Positions 31,650-37,930 of a stretch of DNA of 37,930 nucleotides are shown here, piece by piece. Every line of letters starts with the position of its first letter. Position 1 is the stretch's first letter. A model generated the notes under the pieces. That model searched no databases, had not been told where the DNA came from, and saw only the letters and a list, made by a program, of their open reading frames with translations. The stretch is from positions 1 through 37,930 of the forward strand of contig JAIQEY010000050.1 of the NCBI GenBank assembly GCA_020073565.1. The letters are read 5' to 3'. This DNA is from Terriglobia bacterium (lineage in GTDB: Bacteria > Acidobacteriota > Terriglobia > Terriglobales > Acidobacteriaceae). The translations under genes were made by a program, and so were the position numbers.

Positions 31650-33911
31650 ATGAAGAGACTTTTGCTGACTTTGAGCCTCGGCATCCTCGCTCTGTTCTCC
31701 AGCCTGGTGGCACAGACCGCGCCGCCTGCAAAGCAACTCACCATCGACGCGATTTTCGCCGAAGGGGGACTCACCGGGCGCGCTCCCGAAACCATCAAGT
31801 GGAGCCCGGACGGGATGAAGGTCTCGTACGTTCAGCGCGATGATTCCGGTGAGCACGGCGAACTTTGGTACGTGGATACGACCACGGGCGAAAAGAAAGT
31901 GCTCGTGAGCGAGGCGAAGCTTGTACAGTTGGCGCCGCCCACCAGCCGCATCAAGGATGAACGTGAGAAAGAGCGCGTCACTCGCTACCACGTTGCCGCC
32001 TATAGTTGGTCCCCCGATTCCAAGCATTTGCTCTTCGACTCCAAAGGTCAGCTCTGGTACTACGACCTGGGCACGGGGACAGCGGTACCGGTCACTTCTT
32101 CGCCCGATGCGAGCGAAGACCCAAAGTTCTCACCCGATGGCAAGCGGCTGGCCTTCGTGCGGAAGCACAACCTGTACGTTCATCCAGTGTCTGGAGAAGA
32201 AGGTGAGCGCCAGATCACTCACGGTGAAAAAGACAAGGAAGAGAACATTCTGAACGGGGAGGTGGATTGGGTTTACGCCGAGGAACTGGCCGTGCGCAGC
32301 AACTATTTCTGGTCGCCCGAAGGGCACGACCTCATTTTCCTGCAGATGGATGAAACCCGCGTTCCGACTTATCCGATCACCGACTGGATCCCGACTCATC
32401 CGCATGTCGAGCAGGAGAAATATCCCAAAGTGGGCGACCCGAATCCCTCGGTGCGGCTGGGGGTAGTGGGCAGCGGCGGCGGCAAGCCGCATTGGATCAC
32501 GCCCACCGCCGACGATGATATTTACATTCCTCGCTTCGGATGGATTCGCGAGGGCTGGGCATGGGCGGAGGTGCTGAATCGCACGCAGGATGTGATGGAC
32601 CTCTATTTCATTGACGCCCACTCGGGCAGGTCGCGCAAGGTGCTGACCGAATCTGCTCCCGATGCCTGGGTCAACGTGAACGATGATTTCCGTATTCTCA
32701 AATCCGATGACGTCAAGGCTAGCGACTTCAATTCCGCCCGTTTCCTTTGGACGAGCTGGCGCGACGGCCACACGCACATCTACCTCTACAGTTTCGACCG
32801 CAAGGACCCGTTGGCCGCCGACGCGAAGCTGGAGAGGCAACTCGAGAGCGGGGATTATGAAGTCCTGGAGATCGACGGCGTCGATGAGCAGTCGGGCACC
32901 GTATACTTCACGGCCAACAAAGGAGACGCGCGGCAGCAGCAGCTGTTCTCGGTGAAGCTGGACCGTTCCGCCGCGCAAGGCATTTCCACGGAAGAGGGCC
33001 ATTACTCAGCTGAGTTTGCCGATGACGGCAGGCACTATGTCGAGCACTATTCCAACCCTTTGCAGCCGCCGCGTGCCTCGGTTTGTTCGGTGGGCAAGTC
33101 GTGCCAGAAGTTCTGGGAGGGACGCAGCGTTGCCGAGTACGACCTGATTGCTCCCAAGTATCTCGACTTCAAAGCGGACGATGGTACGCCGCTCTATGGC
33201 TCCTTGATGCTCCCTCCGAATGCCGACCCGAGCCAGAAGATTCCGCTGATCGTGTACGTCTACGGAGGTCCGGCGGGTCAGACCGTCATGAAGGCTTGGG
33301 GTGGACCCACTGCGCTCTTTCATCAGATGCTGGCGAGAGAAGGCTTCGCGATTTTCTCGCTCGACAATCGCGGCAGTCCGAATCGCGGCAAGAAATTCTC
33401 AGCTGCTCTCCGCAAACAGTTTGGCGGGGTCGAGTTGAACGATCAGCTCGCGGGCCTCGATCAGCTACACGCGCAGTATCCGCAGCTCGATCGAGCGCGC
33501 ACCGGGATCTGGGGATGGTCGAATGGCGGCTCGATGACGCTCTATGCGCTGACCCATTCGGATCGCTTCAAGGCTGGAGTTTCAGTCGCGCCGGTGACGA
33601 GTCAGCGCAACTATGACTCGATCTACACGGAGCGCTACATGGGTTTGCCGAAGGGAAACGCCAGCGGATACGACAATTCCATCGTCAGCGCGGCCGGCAA
33701 ACTGCACGGCTCGTTGCTGCTCGTGCACGGCAGCAGCGACGACAACGTGCATTTTCAGAACACGATCCAGATGGCCGATGCCCTCATCAAAGCAGGCAAG
33801 CAGTTTCGGCTGATGGTGTATCCGAACAAGACGCACGGAATTGCCGGTGCGGGCACGCGCACGCAGCTGTTCCACATGATGGAGGACTTCTGGCTGGAGG
33901 AGTTGAAGTAG
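31650..33911 (+). CDS. Secreted dipeptidyl peptidase IV (family S9B)
   Basis: 753 aa. The ATG at 31650 opens a signal peptide (MKRLLLTLSLGILALFSSLV, cleavage near AQT), so the longer frame from 31593 is unlikely. The N-terminal beta-propeller (about 40-490) carries the DPP-IV Glu pair in WVYAEELAVRSN (Glu211, Glu212), which binds the substrate amino terminus. The alpha/beta-hydrolase domain has the nucleophile Ser624 in GWSNGG, the Asp pair 697/698 in GSSDDNVHF and His729 in NKTHGIAG. It would remove X-Pro or X-Ala dipeptides from peptides in the periplasm. It is flanked by leuD 107 nt upstream and a decayed palindrome downstream, and appears to be a single-gene unit. Confidence 0.94.
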   Translation: MKRLLLTLSLGILALFSSLVAQTAPPAKQLTIDAIFAEGGLTGRAPETIKWSPDGMKVSYVQRDDSGEHGELWYVDTTTGEKKVLVSEAKLVQLAPPTSRIKDEREKERVTRYHVAAYSWSPDSKHLLFDSKGQLWYYDLGTGTAVPVTSSPDASEDPKFSPDGKRLAFVRKHNLYVHPVSGEEGERQITHGEKDKEENILNGEVDWVYAEELAVRSNYFWSPEGHDLIFLQMDETRVPTYPITDWIPTHPHVEQEKYPKVGDPNPSVRLGVVGSGGGKPHWITPTADDDIYIPRFGWIREGWAWAEVLNRTQDVMDLYFIDAHSGRSRKVLTESAPDAWVNVNDDFRILKSDDVKASDFNSARFLWTSWRDGHTHIYLYSFDRKDPLAADAKLERQLESGDYEVLEIDGVDEQSGTVYFTANKGDARQQQLFSVKLDRSAAQGISTEEGHYSAEFADDGRHYVEHYSNPLQPPRASVCSVGKSCQKFWEGRSVAEYDLIAPKYLDFKADDGTPLYGSLMLPPNADPSQKIPLIVYVYGGPAGQTVMKAWGGPTALFHQMLAREGFAIFSLDNRGSPNRGKKFSAALRKQFGGVELNDQLAGLDQLHAQYPQLDRARTGIWGWSNGGSMTLYALTHSDRFKAGVSVAPVTSQRNYDSIYTERYMGLPKGNASGYDNSIVSAAGKLHGSLLLVHGSSDDNVHFQNTIQMADALIKAGKQFRLMVYPNKTHGIAGAGTRTQLFHMMEDFWLEELK

Positions 33912-33934
33912 TCGTTTGCACTTGGCAATTGGCA

Positions 33935-34040
33935 GTTGGCTCTTAGCCATTAGCTTTTAGCTCTTGGCCATCGGGAATCCGTGGGCTCTATGATGTTGGC
34001 GTCATTAGATTCGGCTAAATGCTAAAGGCTAAGTGCTAAC
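33935..34040. repeat. TTAGC-rich imperfect inverted repeat
   Basis: Arms of 27 nt (33935-33961, 34014-34040) pair with about 4 mismatches. Each arm itself is a string of near-repeats (CTTAGCCATTAGCTTTTAGC and GCTAAATGCTAAAGGCTAAG). The 52-nt middle has no recognisable feature. It fills the gap between the peptidase and the MBL-fold gene and overlaps a possible GTG start at 34033 of the latter. Confidence 0.7.
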
Positions 34041-34050
34041 AGCTGCTCTT

Positions 34051-34890
34051 ATGCACCGTACTATACTCGGCGACTTCGAACTCACCATCGTCTCCGACGG
34101 AACTTACTTCCTCGACGGCGGGGCATTTTTCGGCGTCGTGCCGAAAACCATGTGGTCGAAGAAGGTCACGCCCGACGAAAAGAACCGCCTGGACGCGGGG
34201 CTCAACTCGCTGCTGGTGCGCACGGGAGAAAAGAACATCCTGATCGAGACTGGCATCGGCAATAAGCTGCCGGACAAGCTGGTGCAGATCTACAAGCAGC
34301 CGGCGAAGCTGCTCGACCATCTGCACGCCGTCGGGGTCACGCCCGAAGATATCGACATCGTTATCAACACCCACCTGCACTTTGATCATTGCGGATGGAA
34401 TACGGTGCGGCGAGGCGACCAGGTCGTTGCCACCTTTCCCAACGCCAGATATTACGTCCAGAAAAAAGAGTGGGAGCACGGTTGCCTGCAACTGGAACGC
34501 GATGCCATCAGCTACATGAGTCCGAATTACGATCCGCTGATCGAGGCGGACCAGATGGTTCTGCTCGACGGTGATGCCGAATTGCTGCCCGGCATCTCAG
34601 TCAAAGTTTTTCCCGGCCACACTGCCAACATGCAGGCGGTAATCATCGAGAGCGGCGGCAAGAAGGCGTGCTACATTTCCGATCTGATTCCCACCAGCAT
34701 GCACATCGACCTGACCTGGGTAATGGCGTTTGATCTGTTTCCGATGCAGACGATCGAGAGCCGCAAGAAGTACTACGCGTGGGCCATGCCCGAGCGCTGG
34801 CTGACCGTGTTTACGCACGACGACGAGACCCCGTGGGGCTGCATAGAGAAGGGAGAAAGAGGAAAGCTGGGACTGGCAAAGCTCGCGTAG
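34051..34890 (+). CDS. MBL-fold metal-dependent hydrolase
   Basis: 279 aa, cytoplasmic. The metallo-beta-lactamase zinc motif is NTHLHFDHCGW (His108, His110, Asp112, His113). Further ligands are in VFPGHTANMQAVI and YISDLIPTSMH. The N-terminal part LTIVSDGTYFLDGGAFFGVV followed by NSLLVRTGEKNILIETGIG fits the broad lactonase/arylsulfatase-like MBL branch. It could be a lactonase, but the substrate cannot be read. The ATG at 34051 is used; a GTG 18 nt upstream falls inside the inverted repeat. Its TAG stop lies in one arm of the composite repeat at 34886-34999. Confidence 0.9.
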   Translation: MHRTILGDFELTIVSDGTYFLDGGAFFGVVPKTMWSKKVTPDEKNRLDAGLNSLLVRTGEKNILIETGIGNKLPDKLVQIYKQPAKLLDHLHAVGVTPEDIDIVINTHLHFDHCGWNTVRRGDQVVATFPNARYYVQKKEWEHGCLQLERDAISYMSPNYDPLIEADQMVLLDGDAELLPGISVKVFPGHTANMQAVIIESGGKKACYISDLIPTSMHIDLTWVMAFDLFPMQTIESRKKYYAWAMPERWLTVFTHDDETPWGCIEKGERGKLGLAKLA

Positions 34891-34999
34891 GGACAGCCGC
34901 CGTCGGCGCTTTGTGTGGCGCGGGCACTCCTGCCCGCGAAAAGTCTGCATCTTAAATGAACTTTTGGAGCCTGGACAGCCGAGGGCGGCTGTCCCTACG
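34886..34999. repeat. Composite palindrome capping two convergent genes
   Basis: Perfect 16-bp outer arms CGTAGGGACAGCCGCC (34886-34901) and GGCGGCTGTCCCTACG (34984-34999) enclose a TGTGGCGCGGGC-ACTCCT-GCCCGCGAA unit (34914-34940). The TAG in each arm is the stop codon of the gene entering from that side (MBL-fold hydrolase on plus, DusB on minus). No U-tract follows either arm. Confidence 0.8.
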
Positions 35000-36086
35000 T
35001 GGTCTGTGCTGAAAGCTTGGCTTCGAAGAATTCTTCCACCCGTCCTAATATCTCCGCCCCGCTCTTGGCCTCATAGATCGCTTTTCTGAGCGCTGCACCG
35101 CCCGGCACGCCGTGTGTGAACCACGACGCAAATTGCTTCATCTTGCCTTCCGCCCCGGGCATCTCTTCTTCGAGCAGCATCCGGAAGTAGGTGCGGATCA
35201 TCTGGTAGCGATCGGCTTCGGCCGGGTCGACGAAAGAGCCGGTCGTTACGTACTGCTCAATCTGACGGAAAATCCATGGATTCGACGGCGCCATCCTCCC
35301 GATCATCACCGCGTCGCAACCGGTTTGCGCGACCATGGCGCAGGCATCTTCGGGGGAGCGGATGTCGCCATTGCCGATTACCGGAATCTTCACTGCCTGC
35401 TTGACCAGCCCGATCCATTCCCACCGGGCGTTGCCGCTGTAGCCTTGCTCACGCGTGCGGGCATGCAGCGCTACTGCGCCTAAGCCGCAGTCTTCCGCCA
35501 GGCGGGCGAGGTCGACGCAGACGATTTCATCATCATTCCATCCGGCACGGAACTTCACAGTGAACGGAATCTTCACCGCCGCCCGCACCGACTCGAAGAT
35601 CTGGCGAATCAGAGGCAGATCGCGTAGCAGGCCCGAGCCGCCGTTACACTTGACGACTTTCTTCGCTGGGCACCCCAGGTTCAGATCCACCAGATCGAAG
35701 CCGAGGTCTTCCACCATGCGCGCCGCGTCGGCCAGTACGCTGGGGTTGCTGCCAAAGAGCTGGGCTGAGATGGGATGCTCGTCTTCGTAGAAGTGCAGGT
35801 ATCGTCCACGGACACGTTGGTCGCGCAGGACGCCATCCGCCGAGGTGAATTCGGTCATGATCAGCCCGCATCCGCCCAGGTTCTTGATGAAGCGGCGGAA
35901 GACAGTGTCGGTGACGCCGGCCATGGGGGCGAGCACGGTGGCGGGCGAGATGCGAACGTTGCCGATCTGCAGGCTCGTGGGGAACTCGCGTGTGGCGCGG
36001 ACATTCTTGTCCGCGACTCTGTCCAGGTCGTTACTTTCGCGGGCAGGAAGGCCCGCGCCACACGAGTTGTCCCAATGCTTCCGCAC
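34995..36086 (-). CDS. dusB: tRNA-dihydrouridine synthase, DusB type
   Basis: FMN-dependent reductase that makes dihydrouridine in tRNA. Conserved blocks: LQIGNVRISPATVLAPMAGV with TDTVFRRF, FTSADGVL, HPISAQLFGSNP, VDLNLGCPAKKVVKCNGGSG (the catalytic-Cys loop), GLGAVALHARTREQGYSG, IPVIGNGDIRSPEDA and CDAVMIGRMAPSNPWIF. The domain starts near a CTG at 35972. No ATG lies just before it. The frame reaches ATG 36290, but that would run through rpmE and its terminator, so a start after 36114 is required. The GTG at 36086 is used here with low certainty. From it, much of the first 38 residues is encoded by the REP pair at 35990-36063 and is not family sequence. The TAG stop comes from the repeat arm. 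Confidence 0.88.
   Translation of the reverse strand: MRKHWDNSCGAGLPARESNDLDRVADKNVRATREFPTSLQIGNVRISPATVLAPMAGVTDTVFRRFIKNLGGCGLIMTEFTSADGVLRDQRVRGRYLHFYEDEHPISAQLFGSNPSVLADAARMVEDLGFDLVDLNLGCPAKKVVKCNGGSGLLRDLPLIRQIFESVRAAVKIPFTVKFRAGWNDDEIVCVDLARLAEDCGLGAVALHARTREQGYSGNARWEWIGLVKQAVKIPVIGNGDIRSPEDACAMVAQTGCDAVMIGRMAPSNPWIFRQIEQYVTTGSFVDPAEADRYQMIRTYFRMLLEEEMPGAEGKMKQFASWFTHGVPGGAALRKAIYEAKSGAEILGRVEEFFEAKLSAQTT
35990..36063. repeat. Paired REP/BIME-like hairpin element, second copy
   Basis: TGTGGCGCGGAC (35991-36002), loop ATTCTT, GTCCGCGAC, then a 19-nt spacer, then TCGCGGGC (36037-36044), loop AGGAAG, GCCCGCGCCACA (36051-36062). It has the same mirror-image layout as 7-87. It lies across the N-terminal extension of dusB. 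Confidence 0.85.
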
Positions 36087-36113
36087 AGTTGTATTGTAGT
36101 CAGTCCCCAAAAT

Positions 36114-36136
36114 AAAAACCCCCGCCGAAGCGAGGG
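36114..36136 (-). terminator. Rho-independent terminator of rpmE
   Basis: On the minus strand CCCTCGC (36136-36130), tetraloop TTCG and GCGGGGG (36125-36119) form a 7-bp stem with one G-U pair. TTTTT (36118-36114) and then ATTTT follow. It starts 21 nt after the rpmE stop and separates rpmE from dusB. Confidence 0.9.
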
Positions 36137-36157
36137 CTCGATTTCCAGCAAAAGAGC

Positions 36158-36406
36158 TTACTTCTTCGCTGTCTCGCTTTTCGCCGCCTCGGCTTTGGCG
36201 GCGTCGCTCTTGGCGTATTTCCGGCGGAAGCGCTCCACGCGTCCGGCCGTGTCCATGAGCTTCTGCTTGCCGGTGAAGAACGGGTGGCAAGCCGAGCAGA
36301 TTTCGACCGAGATGTCGCCCTTATGGGTCGAGCGGGTGTGAAAGGTGTTGCCGCAGGCGCAATGTACGCGGATCTCGTTGTAGCTGGGATGGATAGCTGC
36401 CTTCAT
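36158..36406 (-). CDS. rpmE: 50S ribosomal protein L31, zinc-binding type
   Basis: 82 aa. MKAAIHPSYNEIRVHCACGN with GDISVEICSACHPFFTGKQK and RVERFRRKY are L31 hallmarks. Four Cys (16, 18, 37, 40) mark the zinc-binding C+ paralogue, which can be replaced by a C-minus form when zinc is scarce. The C-terminal about 15 residues are Lys/Ala/Glu repeats that extend the usual 66-70 aa protein, a common tail in GC-rich phyla. A strong intrinsic terminator follows. dusB is downstream on the same strand but beyond the terminator. Confidence 0.97.
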   Translation of the reverse strand: MKAAIHPSYNEIRVHCACGNTFHTRSTHKGDISVEICSACHPFFTGKQKLMDTAGRVERFRRKYAKSDAAKAEAAKSETAKK

Positions 36407-36568
36407 GTCAGTTCAGAGACCTCAATTCAATCATTAGATTCTACAGGAGTTAGAAGGATTCAGCAAGGCGGGCGTTAGGTTGGCGTTAGGTCCAAGGTGT
36501 CAGGATTTAGGAGAACCTTCGCATCTGGAAGCTGAGACCTGGCACCTAGGACCTGAGACCTGCAAGCA
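36407..36568. other. rpmE upstream gap with short direct repeats
   Basis: No gene is visible. GGCGTTAGGT occurs twice in tandem (about 36470-36491), and ACCTGAGACCT-like words recur from 36530 to 36562 (GAGACCTGGCACC, GGACCTGAGACCTG). They resemble the CTGAGAACT microsatellite inside thiE, so they look like slipped or decayed low-complexity sequence. The rpmE promoter must be here but I cannot place it. Confidence 0.5.
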
Positions 36569-36594
36569 AAACGGCAGGGCCGCCCCCGCCGTTT
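36569..36594 (-). terminator. Hairpin terminator of the HU gene
   Basis: On the minus strand AAACGGCGGGG (36594-36584), loop GCGG and CCCTGCCGTTT (36579-36569) make an 11-bp stem with one G-U pair, followed by TGCTTG. The T-run is short, so termination may be partial. It begins 22 nt after the HU stop. Confidence 0.7.
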
Positions 36595-36615
36595 CGCAAA
36601 CATATGGCTCCTTAT

Positions 36616-36897
36616 CTACTTGCCTTTATTGACTACCTTCTTCAGTTCGTTCCCGGGACTGAATTTCGCTACCCTACGGGCAGCGATCTTAATGGTGGCT
36701 CCGGTCTGCGGGTTCCGGCCATTGCGTGCCTTGCGCTGCGAAACGGAAAACGTACCGAACCCGATCAAGGCTACCCGGTCCCCTTTTCTGAGGGCAGCAG
36801 TAATGCTGTCCACGGCGGTATCGATCGCGGTCGTTGCCTGCGTCTTCGATATGTTGCAGGCTCCGGCGATCCGGTCAACGAGGTCAGCTTTATTCAT
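36616..36897 (-). CDS. HU-family DNA-binding protein
   Basis: 93 aa. MNKADLVDRIAGACNISKTQ forms the helical dimer body. RVALIGFGTFSVSQRKARNG with RNPQTGATIKI is the beta-arm that inserts its Pro into the minor groove, and FSPGNELKKVVN closes the protein. These are textbook HU/IHF-superfamily features. It is a nucleoid-associated protein bending DNA without sequence preference. The ATG at 36897 is preferred over the upstream ATG at 36912 because AGGAGA lies 5-6 nt before it. It is divergent from the DnaC-like gene. Confidence 0.95.
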   Translation of the reverse strand: MNKADLVDRIAGACNISKTQATTAIDTAVDSITAALRKGDRVALIGFGTFSVSQRKARNGRNPQTGATIKIAARRVAKFSPGNELKKVVNKGK

Positions 36898-37215
36898 GCA
36901 TTCTCCTGACACTAGTCATTACGGTCCTCGCGCCTGCAACCGGGAGGGATTAGCTCAGGGCGTGAGCACCGGCGATGCTCATTCTCCTCTGGTGCAAGAA
37001 TTTGTCAATCGGAACAAGGTGGCGTTGGTAGTCTTGACACCGGAAAGAAGTGCCACCCACTATCCTGCCATCAAGCTTCCCGGGTGCGCACTTTACCCGG
37101 GCGCACGGCTTTCCTCGGCTATCCACAAGCAACTCGTACTCTCCACAGGATGTACACAGAGAAGAAACGCTTTCGAGTTGCCACCGGGACTGTTCCGGGT
37201 GCACAGTCTAAAGAG
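36898..37215. promoter_or_regulatory. Divergent gap between HU and DnaC-like genes
   Basis: Promoters for both genes should lie here. Visible features are a near-direct repeat CCCGGGTGCGCAC / CCCGGGCGCAC (about 37079-37106) and two DnaA-box-like 9-mers, CTATCCACA (37119-37127) and CTCTCCACA (37139-37147), 20 nt apart. They differ from TTATCCACA by one and two bases. The gap is not strikingly AT-rich. A minus-strand 84-codon frame (36950-37204) is present but not convincing. Confidence 0.4.
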
Positions 37216-37930
37216 ATGAAAGCGGTAACGGAAATCTGTCCATTGTGCGCGGGCTCCGGGTGGAAAAGCGTGCCGGGAGCGGAGCACGGCGTCACTCGCT
37301 GCGATTGCCAGCTGCGCGCCCGCGCCGGTGCCTTGATCGCGGCAGCGCGCATCCCCAAGCGCTATGAGCACTGCGAGCTCTCGAATTTCGAGTTCGAGGG
37401 GCCGCAACTGCATCTTGCGCGCGCCCGCATGGCGGCCTGCCGGTTCGTGGAGGAGTACCCAGTTCACAAGACCGGTCTGTTGCTGGTAGGCAGCGCCGGA
37501 TCGGGAAAGACGCACCTGGCCGTCGGGATTGCGAAGGCTTTGATCCGGGAGAAAGGCATCGAGTGCGTCTTCTATGACTACGCGGAACTGTTGAAGCAGA
37601 TCCAGGACTCGTATAACCCCGCGGTACAAGCCACCGAGCTTGGTTTACTCCAGCCGGTGTTTGAAGCGGAAGTGCTGGTGCTGGACGATCTAGGGTCGGT
37701 CAGACCGACAGAATGGCGGTGGGATACGGTGCGCTTGATCCTGAACACTCGCTACAACGAAAGCCGCACCGTCATCATCACCACCAACTTCGCCGACGAG
37801 CCCGCTGCGAAAGTTGTTGACCAAGACGTAGCGAAGCGTTCCGAGACCTATGCCACTGCGCGGGCAGCGGCCCGGGACGATACTCTCGGCGATCGCATCG
37901 GCGAGCCCATGCGTTCCCGCCTCCACGAGA
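37216..37930 (+). CDS. DnaC/IstB-like AAA+ ATPase with N-terminal zinc motif (partial)
   Basis: Open to the window end, so the C-terminus is missing; about 238 residues are seen. The start is ATG 37216 (MKAVTEICPLC); an in-frame ATG at 37150 is an alternative. The N-terminus has CPLC (Cys8, Cys11) and CDC (Cys29, Cys31), likely a small zinc-binding module. The AAA+ core shows Walker A GSAGSGKT (92-99), LIREKGIECVFYDYAELLKQ, Walker B VLVLDDLG (Asp157, Asp158) and sensor-1 TVIITTNF. GDRIGEPMRSRL near the end matches the arginine-finger region of DnaC-type helicase loaders. It is probably a replicative-helicase loader or primosome helper. No transposase is nearby, which argues against the transposon IstB role. 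Confidence 0.85.
   Translation, partial: MKAVTEICPLCAGSGWKSVPGAEHGVTRCDCQLRARAGALIAAARIPKRYEHCELSNFEFEGPQLHLARARMAACRFVEEYPVHKTGLLLVGSAGSGKTHLAVGIAKALIREKGIECVFYDYAELLKQIQDSYNPAVQATELGLLQPVFEAEVLVLDDLGSVRPTEWRWDTVRLILNTRYNESRTVIITTNFADEPAAKVVDQDVAKRSETYATARAAARDDTLGDRIGEPMRSRLHE

Noticed and set aside
36945..36985. tRNA-like 5' end (GGGATTAGCTCAGGGCGTGAGC)
   Set aside because: The D-arm resemblance does not continue into an anticodon stem, T-arm or acceptor 3' strand.
36950..37204. Minus-strand 84-codon frame with CTSCGEYELL and further Cys
   Set aside because: It overlaps the possible DnaC-like start and fills the HU divergent gap. The Cys spacing is irregular and composition is not protein-like at the ends. 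A small zinc protein cannot be fully excluded.
1..37930. CRISPR array, prophage, toxin-antitoxin or integrative element
   Set aside because: No regularly spaced identical repeats, cas genes, integrase, transposase or toxin-like small gene pairs were seen. The repeats present are dispersed palindromes.

Overview
The window is chromosomal DNA from a GC-rich Gram-negative bacterium, most likely an Acidobacteriota member. This is inferred from the RND/lipoprotein envelope genes, the moderate-to-high GC codon use, the loose gene spacing, and the many short hairpin repeats lying between and partly inside genes. No rRNA or phylogenetic marker is present that would prove it. It holds about 27 protein genes and one tRNA-Ser(UGA). 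I see no CRISPR array, transposase, phage gene or recognisable defence island.

Layout. (1) 1-5.6 kb: thiE, an FGE-sulfatase-fold protein, a DinB/DUF1572 protein, a frameshifted DUF1287 gene, tdh, a conserved-looking hypothetical, tRNA-Ser and a secreted protein with three Cys-containing repeats. (2) 5.7-20.1 kb: a large multidrug-efflux island. A divergent TetR regulator faces a permease-adaptor-outer membrane channel operon, followed in the same direction by an MdtABC-like set (adaptor plus two different RND permeases). Together these give three inner-membrane pumps, two adaptors and a single OprM-like channel. (3) 20.1-25.6 kb: a YfcE-type phosphodiesterase, a RecQ helicase of unusual architecture, a di-haem CXXCH oxidoreductase and an orphan MacB-type permease. 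(4) 25.6-29.3 kb: a minus-strand envelope-glycan group (GT2 glycosyltransferase, polytopic membrane protein, ArnT/PMT-like glycosyltransferase). (5) 29.4-31.5 kb: leuC-leuD. (6) 31.6-37.9 kb: a secreted dipeptidyl peptidase IV, an MBL-fold hydrolase, a DusB-type tRNA dihydrouridine synthase, rpmE, an HU gene and a DnaC-like ATPase that runs off the window end.

The clearest unexplained structure is a set of interspersed palindromes. One REP/BIME-like family (core TGTGGCGCGGRC-N6-GYCCGCG) occurs as mirror-image pairs at 7-87 and 35990-36063, as single units at 4172-4198 and 34914-34940, and in degenerate form at 22621-22676. Different palindromes sit at 2881-2919, between leuC and leuD (30807-30888), at 33935-34040 and at 34886-34999. 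The last has 16-bp perfect arms that supply the TAG stop codons of both flanking convergent genes. Several of these repeats extend, interrupt or cap reading frames, so they matter for correct gene calls.
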